Source of the DNA: Pseudovibrio zosterae | GTDB taxonomy: Bacteria; Pseudomonadota; Alphaproteobacteria; Rhizobiales; Stappiaceae | DNA: 64,000 nt | Reading direction: 5' to 3' | Assembly: GCF_033843645.1 (NCBI RefSeq) | Contig: NZ_JAWXVZ010000002.1 | Span: 124,001-188,000 of the forward strand | In this document: positions 34,968 to 42,758 of the stretch, in pieces | Layout: each line of letters starts with the position of its first letter | How positions within the stretch are numbered: the stretch's first letter is position 1 | Program-made: the position numbers and the translations under genes | Notes under the pieces: generated by a model | Database searches by the model: none | Seen by the model: only the letters and a program-made list of their open reading frames with translations | What the model was told of the DNA's origin: nothing

Positions 34968-34992
34968 TTGTGCTGGGCGAGGCTCGGCACAA
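34968..34992 (+). other. Strong hairpin downstream of the membrane-protein gene
   Basis: TTGTGCTGGGC (34968-34978), loop GAG, GCTCGGCACAA (34982-34992): 11 pairs including two G-U. There is no T-run. It may be a terminator without U-tract or an RNA-stability element. Confidence 0.45.
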
Positions 34993-35107
34993 TCGAGCGA
35001 ACTCAACGCCGGAATTATGGGTTCGCGTTTGCAGACCTTTTGGAATAAGGCATTGAATATTCATGGCAGTTGTCAGACCATAGGCCTCCAACGAGGCGGG
35101 AAGACCC

Positions 35108-35404
35108 ATGAAACTGTTTGATGCCAGACTGCGAAACATGAGTGAAAAGCATGCTGATCTTGTTCGGCGCTATGAGCTGTGGCGAACCGTGATTGAGTTT
35201 CTTGCTGCGCTGCTGTTCGTCATCGGTAGCGTCTTGTTCTTTTTCGACAGGCTTGTTTTTGCCGGAACCTGGTTGTTTCTCCTCGGTTCCCTCCTGTTTG
35301 GGGTGCGCCCAACCATTCGCTTGCTGTTGGAATTGCATCTGACGCGCTTGCCGGTGCCACAAGAGTTCCGGCCTTATGGTGCTGAACCGGAAACACAAAG
35401 CTGA
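35108..35404 (+). CDS. YrhK-like small membrane protein
   Basis: A 98-residue protein with two hydrophobic helices. It fits the YrhK domain: RYELWRTVIEFLAALLFVIG (about 21-40), SVLFFFD, then AGTWLFLLGSLLFGVRPTIR (52-71) and LLLELHLTRLP. The family function is unknown. It has a good ATG, and its stop overlaps the cobQ start, so it is probably co-translated with cobQ. Confidence 0.72.
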   Translation: MKLFDARLRNMSEKHADLVRRYELWRTVIEFLAALLFVIGSVLFFFDRLVFAGTWLFLLGSLLFGVRPTIRLLLELHLTRLPVPQEFRPYGAEPETQS

Positions 35405-36879
35405 TGGGTGCCTCAGGTAAACGCCAAGCAGCGGTGATGATCCAAGGCACGGGCTCCAATGTGGGCAAGAGCGTGATTGTGGCGGGCTTGGCACGCGTGT
35501 TCGCCCGCCGGGGCCTCAGGGTTCTCCCATTCAAACCGCAGAACATGTCCAACAATGCAGCCGTAACTGCCGAGGGCGGCGAGATTGGCCGCGCTCAGGC
35601 TCTGCAGGCCTTTGGTGCGCGAGTTGCGCCTTCCATACACATGAACCCGGTGCTCTTGAAGCCGGAGAGCGACAGCGGATCGCAGATCATCGTACAGGGT
35701 AAGCGCTTTGGGACCTTGAAAGCGCGTGAGTTCGGAAAGCAGAAAGGGACATTGTTTCCCTATGTTCAAGAGAGCTTTGAGCATCTTGAGCGGGACGCCG
35801 ACCTGATCCTGGTGGAGGGCGCGGGGTCTCCGGCTGAGATCAACTTGCGGGCTGGCGACATCGCAAACATGGGCTTTGCGGAGGCCTTGGATGTACCGGT
35901 GATCTTTGCCGGTGACATTGATCGGGGCGGGGTGATTGCCTCTGTCGTTGGCACATCTGTGGTGATTGAACCTTCTGAGCGCAGGCGCATAAAAGCGTTT
36001 TTCATCAATAAGTTTAGAGGGGACCCTTCACTTTTTGATTCCGGTTTGACAGAGATTGAAAACCGCAGTGGCTGGCCGAGCCTTGGTGTGGTGCCCTGGT
36101 TTCAAAAGGCGGGTGATCTGCCGGAAGAAGATGCGCTTGGCCTTGATGACAAGCGCGGGCAGGGAAAACTCAAAGTGGTGGTGCCGGTGATCAGCCGCAT
36201 TGCCAACTTTGATGATCTTGATCCCCTTCGGCTTGAAGAGGATGTGACGCTCCGCCTGATCTATCCGGGCGAAGCACTGCCGGGGGATGCTGATCTTGTT
36301 TTGCTGCCGGGTACCAAGTCCACCATGGGGGATCTTGCATTCTTGCGGGCCCAAGGCTGGCACATTGACATTGCTGCCCATGTGCGCCGTGGAGGCCGGG
36401 TCCTCGGCATTTGTGGGGGCTATCAGATGCTTGGGCGGACAATCAGTGATCCGAATGGCATTGAAGGGCCTGCGGGCACTATTGACGGGCTTGGCCTGCT
36501 TGATGTGGAGACAGTGCTTACAGCGGAGAAGCACGTGGTGGCTCAGACAGGTACGCACCTTTCTAGCGGTGAGGCGGTGTCGGGCTATGAGATCCATATT
36601 GGACGGACGGCGGGGCGTGATTGCGCGCGGCCATTCTTGACCCTGGGCGGTCACGAGGATGGCGCGCAATCTGCTGACGGGCAGGTTGCTGGCACATACT
36701 TGCATGGCCTGTTTGGTTCAGATGGTTTTCGCGCAGCGTTCTTGAAAGGCTTTGGTGCCCGCTCCACGCTTGGGTATTCGGCCAAGGTGGAGCTGGCGAT
36801 GGAGGCACTGGCTGATCATCTGGAAGAGCATCTTGACTGCGACCGCATTCTTGAAATTGCTCGGTCGCGTGTGGGTTAG
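35404..36879 (+). CDS. cobQ: Cobyric acid synthase (glutamine-hydrolysing)
   Basis: Amidates adenosylcobyrinic acid a,c-diamide at four side chains using glutamine and ATP. It has 491 residues. The N-terminal synthetase domain opens with the P-loop-like VMIQGTGSNVGKSVIVAGLA (11-30) and LPFKPQNMSNNAAVT. The C-terminal triad glutamine amidotransferase domain has the nucleophile C337 in VLGICGGYQMLG and a histidine in GTYLHGLFGSDGF. The length is normal. The start ATG overlaps the YrhK-like stop. The end overlaps the convergent DUF938 methyltransferase stop by four bases. Confidence 0.95.
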   Translation: MGASGKRQAAVMIQGTGSNVGKSVIVAGLARVFARRGLRVLPFKPQNMSNNAAVTAEGGEIGRAQALQAFGARVAPSIHMNPVLLKPESDSGSQIIVQGKRFGTLKAREFGKQKGTLFPYVQESFEHLERDADLILVEGAGSPAEINLRAGDIANMGFAEALDVPVIFAGDIDRGGVIASVVGTSVVIEPSERRRIKAFFINKFRGDPSLFDSGLTEIENRSGWPSLGVVPWFQKAGDLPEEDALGLDDKRGQGKLKVVVPVISRIANFDDLDPLRLEEDVTLRLIYPGEALPGDADLVLLPGTKSTMGDLAFLRAQGWHIDIAAHVRRGGRVLGICGGYQMLGRTISDPNGIEGPAGTIDGLGLLDVETVLTAEKHVVAQTGTHLSSGEAVSGYEIHIGRTAGRDCARPFLTLGGHEDGAQSADGQVAGTYLHGLFGSDGFRAAFLKGFGARSTLGYSAKVELAMEALADHLEEHLDCDRILEIARSRVG

Positions 36880-37532
36880 GAACGCTTCCAGACCAAGAAC
36901 TGATTGTTGGCGGGCATGGCGTGATCGGCAACAAGGGTAAGGCCAATGGCCTCGGCAAGGGCGTTGACCGCTTCGAAATCACGAATGCCGCCGCCGGGAT
37001 ACGTTTCCTTCAGCCAGCCATCAAATTGCTCGTTGCTTTGCGTTGTAAACGCGCCCTCGTATTTGTAGGGGCCATACAAAAACAGGTGGCCGCCAGATTT
37101 CAACGTGCCATCGACACCTTGGAAGAATGCTTCAACCAGGTCCCAAGAGATCACATGGAGGCAATTGCAGGCGTAGAGCGCGTCAAAGTGTTGCTGGAAG
37201 AGGGCACTCTGGGTGCTCCAAGGCAGAGCGGAGATGTCAAGCGCGCGCGGGCTCATAAGGTTCTCTGGTTGCCCTTCCAGCTCGAAACGGGCGGAAATGC
37301 CCTGCAGGTGGTGAGGCAAGTCCGTGGGCTGCCAATTGATTGCTGGCATGGCCTTGGAAAAGTGGAGAGCGTGCTGGCCGGTGCCACTGGCAACTTCCAG
37401 AACTGTCGACCCTTCTGGCAAGTGCTTCAGAAGCTTCTCCAGAATGAAGCCCTTGTTGTTGTCGGCGGCTTTGTTGAATGGCAGCACGTTTGTTTCCTCA
37501 AGCGGTTGGTGCGGAAGAGATCTTGCTGCCAA
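36876..37532 (-). CDS. DUF938 family SAM-dependent methyltransferase-like protein
   Basis: A 218-residue class I methyltransferase fold. VLEVASGTGQHALHFSKAMP (44-63) is the SAM motif I region with the G-x-G pattern. YACNCLHVISWDLVEAFFQG and GHLFLYGPYKYEGAFTTQSN are typical DUF938 blocks. Substrate unknown. The start is uncertain: a GTG at about 37487 (VLPFNKAAD) would drop 15 residues and match the usual family N-terminus. It is convergent with cobQ, and their stop codons overlap. Confidence 0.8.
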   Translation of the reverse strand: MAARSLPHQPLEETNVLPFNKAADNNKGFILEKLLKHLPEGSTVLEVASGTGQHALHFSKAMPAINWQPTDLPHHLQGISARFELEGQPENLMSPRALDISALPWSTQSALFQQHFDALYACNCLHVISWDLVEAFFQGVDGTLKSGGHLFLYGPYKYEGAFTTQSNEQFDGWLKETYPGGGIRDFEAVNALAEAIGLTLVADHAMPANNQFLVWKRS

Positions 37533-37628
37533 GATAAGCGCTTATGCGCTTCAAACAATGGGCTGGAGACCGAACGTCAGTGCGGCTTGATGAAGGTTTT
37601 TGAGCCATCAACATAGAACCTGACGTGG

Positions 37629-38600
37629 TTAGAGGGGAATGGACAGGGCCGCCAGAGCCAGTACCTGCACACCGCAGGCAAAGAACATGACCTTGAGCGC
37701 CTTGGTGATGTCTTCATGGCTGGCGGACTTGCGGCCCATGTCGTTCATGTAGGGGGCGTCAACCGAGTAGGCTGCGTAGTGACGTGGCCCTGCCAGTGCG
37801 ATACCCAATGCGCCCGCCATGGCGGCTTCTGGCCAGCCGGCGTTGGGAGAGCGATGCTGCCCGGCGTCACTCATCATCACGGAGAGGGCCTTTTTTGGCG
37901 CGGTGCCAACGGCAAAGGCGCCGACGCAGATGAGCAAGCCTGCAAGGCGTGAGGCGGGCAGATTGACAAGGTCATCCAAACGGGCGCTGGCCCAGCCGAA
38001 CTCCTGATAGCGCTCTGTCTTGTGGCCGATCATGCTGTCGGCGGTGTTGATGGCTTTATAGGCCAAAATGCCCGGTAGCCCCAAAAGGGCGAACCAGAAA
38101 ACGGGGGCAACCACGCCATCGGAGAAGTTTTCAGCGCATGATTCAATGGCGGCACGGGAGACGCCAGATTCGTCCAGCGCCTGCGGGTTGCGGCCCACAA
38201 TCCGTGAGACAGCGGCGCGCCCCGCCTCCAGCCCGTTGGTGCGCAGGGCATCGCGCACGGCGGCAACATGTTCGTAAAGGCTTTTCTGGGCGATAAGGAT
38301 CGCGCCCAGCGCGGCGATGAGAACCTCGCCGAAGGGAATTTCTTCCAGCAGGTCTTGCATGATGTAGCCAATGGCAAGGGCACCCACAGTGAGAGAACCG
38401 GTAAGCAGCAGGCCATTGAGACGGCGCACCTGAGACGACAGATCGTTGGTGTTCAGGCGCTTGTCGGTCCAGTCAATCGCCTTGCCAATGACGGTGACCG
38501 GATGGGGGAACCGTTTCCAAAGCCAATCCGGGTCGCCCAGAAGGGCGTCCAGAAGCAACGCGAGCACCACGATCCAGAGCATATGGTCGAAGAAGATCAT
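37629..38600 (-). CDS. cobD: Adenosylcobinamide-phosphate synthase
   Basis: Joins the aminopropanol (phosphate) arm to adenosylcobyric acid (CbiB in enterics). It is a 323-residue inner-membrane protein with several hydrophobic segments. Family blocks are ALLLDALLGDPDWLWKRFPH (14-33), PVTVIGKAIDWTD, SRIVGRNPQALDESGVSRAA, ESCAENFSDGVVAPVFWFAL and YKAINTADSMIGHKTERYQE. It lies 12 bases after cobC, forming a minus-strand pair. Confidence 0.94.
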   Translation of the reverse strand: MIFFDHMLWIVVLALLLDALLGDPDWLWKRFPHPVTVIGKAIDWTDKRLNTNDLSSQVRRLNGLLLTGSLTVGALAIGYIMQDLLEEIPFGEVLIAALGAILIAQKSLYEHVAAVRDALRTNGLEAGRAAVSRIVGRNPQALDESGVSRAAIESCAENFSDGVVAPVFWFALLGLPGILAYKAINTADSMIGHKTERYQEFGWASARLDDLVNLPASRLAGLLICVGAFAVGTAPKKALSVMMSDAGQHRSPNAGWPEAAMAGALGIALAGPRHYAAYSVDAPYMNDMGRKSASHEDITKALKVMFFACGVQVLALAALSIPL

Positions 38601-38612
38601 GGGGAGCGGTCC

Positions 38613-39608
38613 TCAAGGTTTGTAGCTGGTCAGGGCAGTTTCCAGGCGCTGCCAATGGGTTTGTGAAGCAGGGTGGCCCAGGCGCAGCCACGTCTTTGAA
38701 TAGTCGAAGTGCCGCGTCCAGATGTGCTGGGCGGCCAAGTGGGCATGAAGGGCCTCGGCATCTACCCCAGAAATGAGCGAGAAGAGCGGCGTTCCTCCCT
38801 CGCGCACCATACCGCAGGATGCAACCAGTTTTTCAAGGCGCTGTGCTCCCGCAACAAGCTTGGTCCGCATCTCCCGGCGCCAGATGTTATCTCCAAGCGC
38901 TGCCGTGCCGATCTTCAGCGCTGGGCCAGAGACAGCCCATGTGCCCAACCTTTCCTTCATGGCATCACACAGAGGGTGAGAACCAATCATGAAGCCCAGA
39001 CGCAAACCCGCCAAGCCATAGAATTTACCAAAGGAGCGCAGTACCACCACTGGCAGGTCGGTGAGGTGAGGGAGCAAGCTGGCCTTTTCCAGGCAATCGG
39101 CAAAGGCTTCATCGACAATGAGCAGACCGCCGCGCGCCTTCAGCTGTTGTGCAGTGGCGAGGAGCGCCTCAGAACCATAGAGCGTGCCGGTGGGGTTGTT
39201 TGGGTTGACAACAACCGCCACGCGCGCTGCCTGCGGGAGGTGCTCAAGTGAGGGGGCTTTCATAACCGTGTGTCCGGCACTCGCCCAGCTTTCCTCATGG
39301 GGGGCGTAGGTGGGAGACAAAATGGCTACGGTGGTGCGCTCGACCAGATAAGGGAGCTGCGAGATGAGGGCCTGTGTGCCCGGCGCGGCGACCATGACAA
39401 GGTGGCTTGGAACCTCATAGGCGCGACGTGCGGCGGCAATCAGATCGCTTTCCGCCTTGGAGGTGGGAAGGCTGGCCCAGTCTGCCTGCGCAAGGTTGCC
39501 AGCGGTGGGATAGGCATGCGGGTTGATGCCGGTGGAAAGATCCATCCAGCCTTGTTCCGTCCCACCGAAGCGGGCGATGGCCTCGCTCAAATCACCGCCA
39601 TGACGCAT
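38613..39608 (-). CDS. cobC: L-threonine-O-3-phosphate decarboxylase-type aminotransferase CobC
   Basis: A PLP fold-type I enzyme that supplies aminopropanol phosphate for the nucleotide loop. It has 331 residues. RHGGDLSEAIARFG at the start is typical of CobC/CobD(Salmonella). It then shows DLSTGINPHAYP (23-34), VVVNPNNPTGTL (132-143), IVDEAFAD (164-171) and the PLP lysine K195 in LRSFGKFYGLAGLRLGF. It is read from its own upstream region as the first gene of cobC-cobD, opposite to cobQ. No riboswitch was seen upstream. Confidence 0.92.
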   Translation of the reverse strand: MRHGGDLSEAIARFGGTEQGWMDLSTGINPHAYPTAGNLAQADWASLPTSKAESDLIAAARRAYEVPSHLVMVAAPGTQALISQLPYLVERTTVAILSPTYAPHEESWASAGHTVMKAPSLEHLPQAARVAVVVNPNNPTGTLYGSEALLATAQQLKARGGLLIVDEAFADCLEKASLLPHLTDLPVVVLRSFGKFYGLAGLRLGFMIGSHPLCDAMKERLGTWAVSGPALKIGTAALGDNIWRREMRTKLVAGAQRLEKLVASCGMVREGGTPLFSLISGVDAEALHAHLAAQHIWTRHFDYSKTWLRLGHPASQTHWQRLETALTSYKP

Positions 39609-39826
39609 TGATAGTCTCCTTGTGGCCGACCCGTTGGGTTTAGCGCAAATACCGTTAAATCCCTAGCACGTAGCTTGTGATTGGCGGGGATTACCAGTGC
39701 TGGGAGGAAGGGGTAAAGGGGCCTTGGTCGCATTCCAGACTTGACCTGAAGGGGGGAATGGCTTCATAGAACATATAGAGAACAAAAAGCCGCTTTCGCC
39801 AAGACTGATGGAACCCAAAAGGCACC

Positions 39827-40063
39827 ATGACCTCACGCCGACCGCAAAGACCGATGGATTTCGACCGGGAAGATCTGCTCAAGCAGCTTGGTGCCATTCG
39901 CCAGCAACTCATTGAAGTGCGCACCACGTTGCGGCCGCGTTCCGGCCTTGCGCGCTGCGTTGACGGGGTGGTGGACGAGATCGATGAGCTGGCCTTGGTG
40001 CTGACGGGAAAGCGGGAGTATTTCCATGCGCCCGGCGCGGCGGCGCAAATGCGCGGCAAGTGA
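39827..40063 (+). CDS. Small hypothetical protein
   Basis: A 78-residue soluble protein with a likely long helix (REDLLKQLGAIRQQLIEVRT, 14-33) and a second one around DGVVDEIDELALVLTG. AAAAGG about eight bases before the ATG gives a good ribosome site, and the composition is protein-like. No family recognised. It is divergent from cobC across 218 bases in which nothing else is seen. Confidence 0.55.
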   Translation: MTSRRPQRPMDFDREDLLKQLGAIRQQLIEVRTTLRPRSGLARCVDGVVDEIDELALVLTGKREYFHAPGAAAQMRGK

Positions 40064-40231
40064 TTGTTTGAAAGGCTGCGCTAAGCTTTCAGCGGGGTTT
40101 TGGTTGACAGGGAGGGCGTTAGACCTTTTCCTTGGCGTTGGCAGGTGGCCGAAAACCTGCCCAACAAAACAGGCCTTGCTGCTTGGAGGTTAGAGCGCTG
40201 GGCCAGACTCCGAAAAGGAGCGCGCAACGCC

Positions 40232-40711
40232 ATGCCTCAAAGTTCCATTAGCGCACCGGTTGCCGCACTGGCGGTAGTGTGCAGCCCTCTTGTTTCCGCC
40301 GCCCGCGAGCCAGGCCTGAGTGAGGCCCACTGCGAGGCTGTGAAGCAAACGATTCTCAACTGGACGCAGGTTCTTCTCAAGAACGATTTTGATACGTGGC
40401 GCGGCTATTGGTGTGAGGAAGCCCTTCAGATGGCACCGCACCTTAAAAGGCTGATTGGCCTTACAGCGATGGAGCGGCTGTTCAAAAACAAGGCCCACTG
40501 TGACCATCGGCTCTTTGAACTTACCGATTGGGCCGTTACAGGGCGTGGGGAGCTTGCCATCGCTACCAATCAACTGACATGGGCCGATGTCTGCGGTGAA
40601 ACCCAAACCGTGAAGCAGGTTATCGTGTTGCGCGGGACACAAGAGGACGGTTGGAAAGTGGTGGCTCTGTCCTTTGGTGAGGTGAAAGCGGGCAGCGGCT
40701 TTACCTTTTGA
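40232..40711 (+). CDS. Possible exported SnoaL-like (NTF2-fold) protein
   Basis: A 159-residue protein starting at the ATG at 40232, which has AGGAG upstream; the frame is open to 40100 without protein-like character. The first 25 residues are Ala/Val-rich (SISAPVAALAVVCSPLVSAA) and may be an atypical signal. The rest looks like a SnoaL or DUF4440-type cone fold: ILNWTQVLLKNDFDTWRGYW, then a middle helix, and the strands RGELAIATNQLTW, QVIVLRGTQEDGWKVVALSF. These folds hold varied enzymes, so no function is given. Confidence 0.55.
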   Translation: MPQSSISAPVAALAVVCSPLVSAAREPGLSEAHCEAVKQTILNWTQVLLKNDFDTWRGYWCEEALQMAPHLKRLIGLTAMERLFKNKAHCDHRLFELTDWAVTGRGELAIATNQLTWADVCGETQTVKQVIVLRGTQEDGWKVVALSFGEVKAGSGFTF

Positions 40712-40821
40712 ACACCACAACGGCGAAAACAGCCTCACGCCATGAACCTTGAGGGCGTCATCGGAGGACGCGCAGGGGCAGGTCGTCTGCTTTTGTTGCC
40801 CGATGATGAAGGGAACATGCC

Positions 40822-41193
40822 GTGATTTTTCGCCGGTTCAAGCAGTATGCCGCGGTCGCCACCGTCGGTGGCAGTATCATGGTGTACGCCGCTCTTGAAG
40901 GCCCCCCCCTCGTGACAATGGCGCTTGAATCTGTTGCTGTCGCCGGGCTTTTCGGTATGGCGCAAAATGTTTTACCGCAAGACGCACAGGAGGATGGCCG
41001 CGAGATCCTGAAGGACATGCTTCGCCTTGCCGCGCAGGTGGAGGGCGACGATGACGATGCGCTGGCGGACCTTGAAGCGCACGGCGAGAAGCTTGCCTTG
41101 TGGTTGGTGAGCAAAGAGGGGCGCAAGGCTGGCGGAAAACTGCTGCATTGCCTGAGTGCAAGCACCCAAAAACACCCAGAGACGTCACCCTAG
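40822..41193 (+). CDS. Hypothetical protein with one membrane-type segment
   Basis: A 123-residue protein from a GTG start with AAGGGAA before it. Residues 8-47 are hydrophobic (VATVGGSIMVYAALEG and VTMALESVAVAGLFGM). The rest is acidic and helical (REILKDMLRLAAQVEGDDDD). No family recognised. It has the same strand and loose spacing as its neighbours. Confidence 0.5.
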   Translation: MIFRRFKQYAAVATVGGSIMVYAALEGPPLVTMALESVAVAGLFGMAQNVLPQDAQEDGREILKDMLRLAAQVEGDDDDALADLEAHGEKLALWLVSKEGRKAGGKLLHCLSASTQKHPETSP

Positions 41194-41443
41194 AGCGGCG
41201 GCATGCCACAAAGAGTGATTGACGCTGCGTAATCTGACGCCATAGTGTCAAACCATCCTGAAATACTCATGCAAATCTGCGTGAGGCAAAACAATGAAGA
41301 ACATGGATGGCGCACACCAGACGGAACAGTCCAGCAGTATTGGTGTCTGGGTGGTCTTGCCAAAGGCGGCGAGCGAAAGCCTCTGTTTCCGAACGATCAG
41401 CAAGGGCGCGCGCGCTCGTGGCGGCTCAAGGCAGGGGTGAATC

Positions 41444-42046
41444 ATGGATGTGAAAGCGCCCCTTGGCCCTGCGGTGCTCTGCGAGTGGTTTGCTGGCGTG
41501 TTCTTTAGGGAGTTGAGCCTGGAGCAGATGCAGATTTATGGGCGGGGCGGGTTCAAGGACCTTGCTGCTGAACTGGAAAAAGCCATCGGACTGCCAAGCG
41601 CTGGGCCGCTTGAGGAAATCAAGGGTGATATAAAGCGGTGGCAGCACTCCCCCTCAGCAGAGCTGGAGCTTGCAACGGACTTCGCATCACTGTTTCTGGC
41701 AAGCGGGCCGGGCGCGCCGTTGCCTTATGCGTCCTACTACACAACCAAGGGGCGGTGCCTGTTTGACGCGCCTCACGAACGCATGCTGGAACGGCTGGAG
41801 ACGGCTGGCCTTGCCATGCTGGGAGAATGCAGGGAACCTGCAGACCATCTTTCCTTGCAGCTGAGCTATTTGGCGGAGCTTTATGCCTCAGATCAGCCCC
41901 TCGAAGCGCCGGGGGCGTTCATTGCCTCTGAGATGATGGAGTGGGTGCCGCTGTTCACGGGCGATGTTGCCCGCACGCCGACAAAGTTTGGCTTCCACAA
42001 GGCCAGCTTGAAGCTGCTGAATGCTTTCCTGAAGCAGGAAGTGTAA
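41444..42046 (+). CDS. TorD-family molybdoenzyme maturation chaperone
   Basis: An all-helical chaperone of 200 residues. It matches the TorD/DmsD group that holds the twin-arginine signal of a molybdenum reductase until cofactor is inserted. Key pieces are ELATDFASLFLASGPGAPLP (residues 73-92), YASYYTTKGRCLFDAPHERM, the D-H-L-S-L-Q-L-S-Y-L-A-E-L-Y core and MEWVPLFTGDVARTPT. No molybdoenzyme or Tat substrate gene is in the window, so its client is unknown. GGGGTGA before the ATG is a weak ribosome site. Confidence 0.8.
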   Translation: MDVKAPLGPAVLCEWFAGVFFRELSLEQMQIYGRGGFKDLAAELEKAIGLPSAGPLEEIKGDIKRWQHSPSAELELATDFASLFLASGPGAPLPYASYYTTKGRCLFDAPHERMLERLETAGLAMLGECREPADHLSLQLSYLAELYASDQPLEAPGAFIASEMMEWVPLFTGDVARTPTKFGFHKASLKLLNAFLKQEV

Positions 42047-42221
42047 GCGATTGGGCAAGATGCGGCCTTTGGCGGAACGTTGTTCCGATTATGCCTTAGG
42101 TCAAAGCTTCTAGCAGAAAATTTTTCTAATAATCTGAGTTGGCCAATTGGATTCTTCGGTTATCTCTGAGTGCGGTTCGAAGCAATACGGGGTGCCTTTG
42201 AACATGCATGAGGTTTGCAAA

Positions 42222-42680
42222 ATGAATATCGTAGAAACGGCTGACATGTGGGTCATAAGCGCAAAGAAACGCTTGTGTATTCACGATATCAAGGATGTGT
42301 CTCCGGGCCTTACTGCGCAGATCGAAGCAGAGATCGACCGGTTCGGTCTTGAGGTGGCTGGGCCTTGGGTGTTCATCTCTCACAACCTGCCAGAGAACGG
42401 GCGGGAGCTGTTTGACTGGGAGATGTGCCGACCAATCAGGAAACCGGCGCGGTATGACGGGGCGCTCACTGTGAGGCGGTTGGAGCCGGTGATGGCGGCC
42501 TCAACGCGCTATCAGGGCACCATGCAGGGCCTGTTTACCAAGGGCTACGGGCCGCTCTTGAAGGACATTTCGTTCTCGCGCCATGTGATCTCGGGTGAGA
42601 GCCGGGAGGTCTATCACAGTTGGAGCGGGCAAAAGGGGCCTTACCACGAAATCGAGATCCAGTTCGTGCTCTCCTACTAA
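42222..42680 (+). CDS. GyrI-like / AraC effector-binding domain protein
   Basis: A 152-residue protein from the ATG at 42222, chosen because GAGG lies nine bases upstream; two earlier ATGs (42147, 42204) are in frame. The sequence resembles the GyrI-like small-molecule-binding fold: AEIDRFGLEVAGPWVFISH, RYDGALTVRRLEPVMAASTR, YQGTMQGLFTKGYGPLL and a final EIEIQFVLSY. It has no DNA-binding domain, so it may be a stand-alone sensor or hydrolase. The family call is tentative. Confidence 0.6.
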   Translation: MNIVETADMWVISAKKRLCIHDIKDVSPGLTAQIEAEIDRFGLEVAGPWVFISHNLPENGRELFDWEMCRPIRKPARYDGALTVRRLEPVMAASTRYQGTMQGLFTKGYGPLLKDISFSRHVISGESREVYHSWSGQKGPYHEIEIQFVLSY

Positions 42681-42758
42681 ACGGGCGATGGCGTACTGGG
42701 TGGCAACGGAGAGGAGATAAAGGGGCAGGGCCCCTTCATCTATCGTGATCAGTGACCT

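Noticed and set aside
41294..41440. 48-codon frame (MKNMDGAHQTEQSS) ending just before the TorD gene, considered as a small Tat-target protein
   Set aside because: No twin-arginine signal, no good ribosome site and no protein-like conservation visible.
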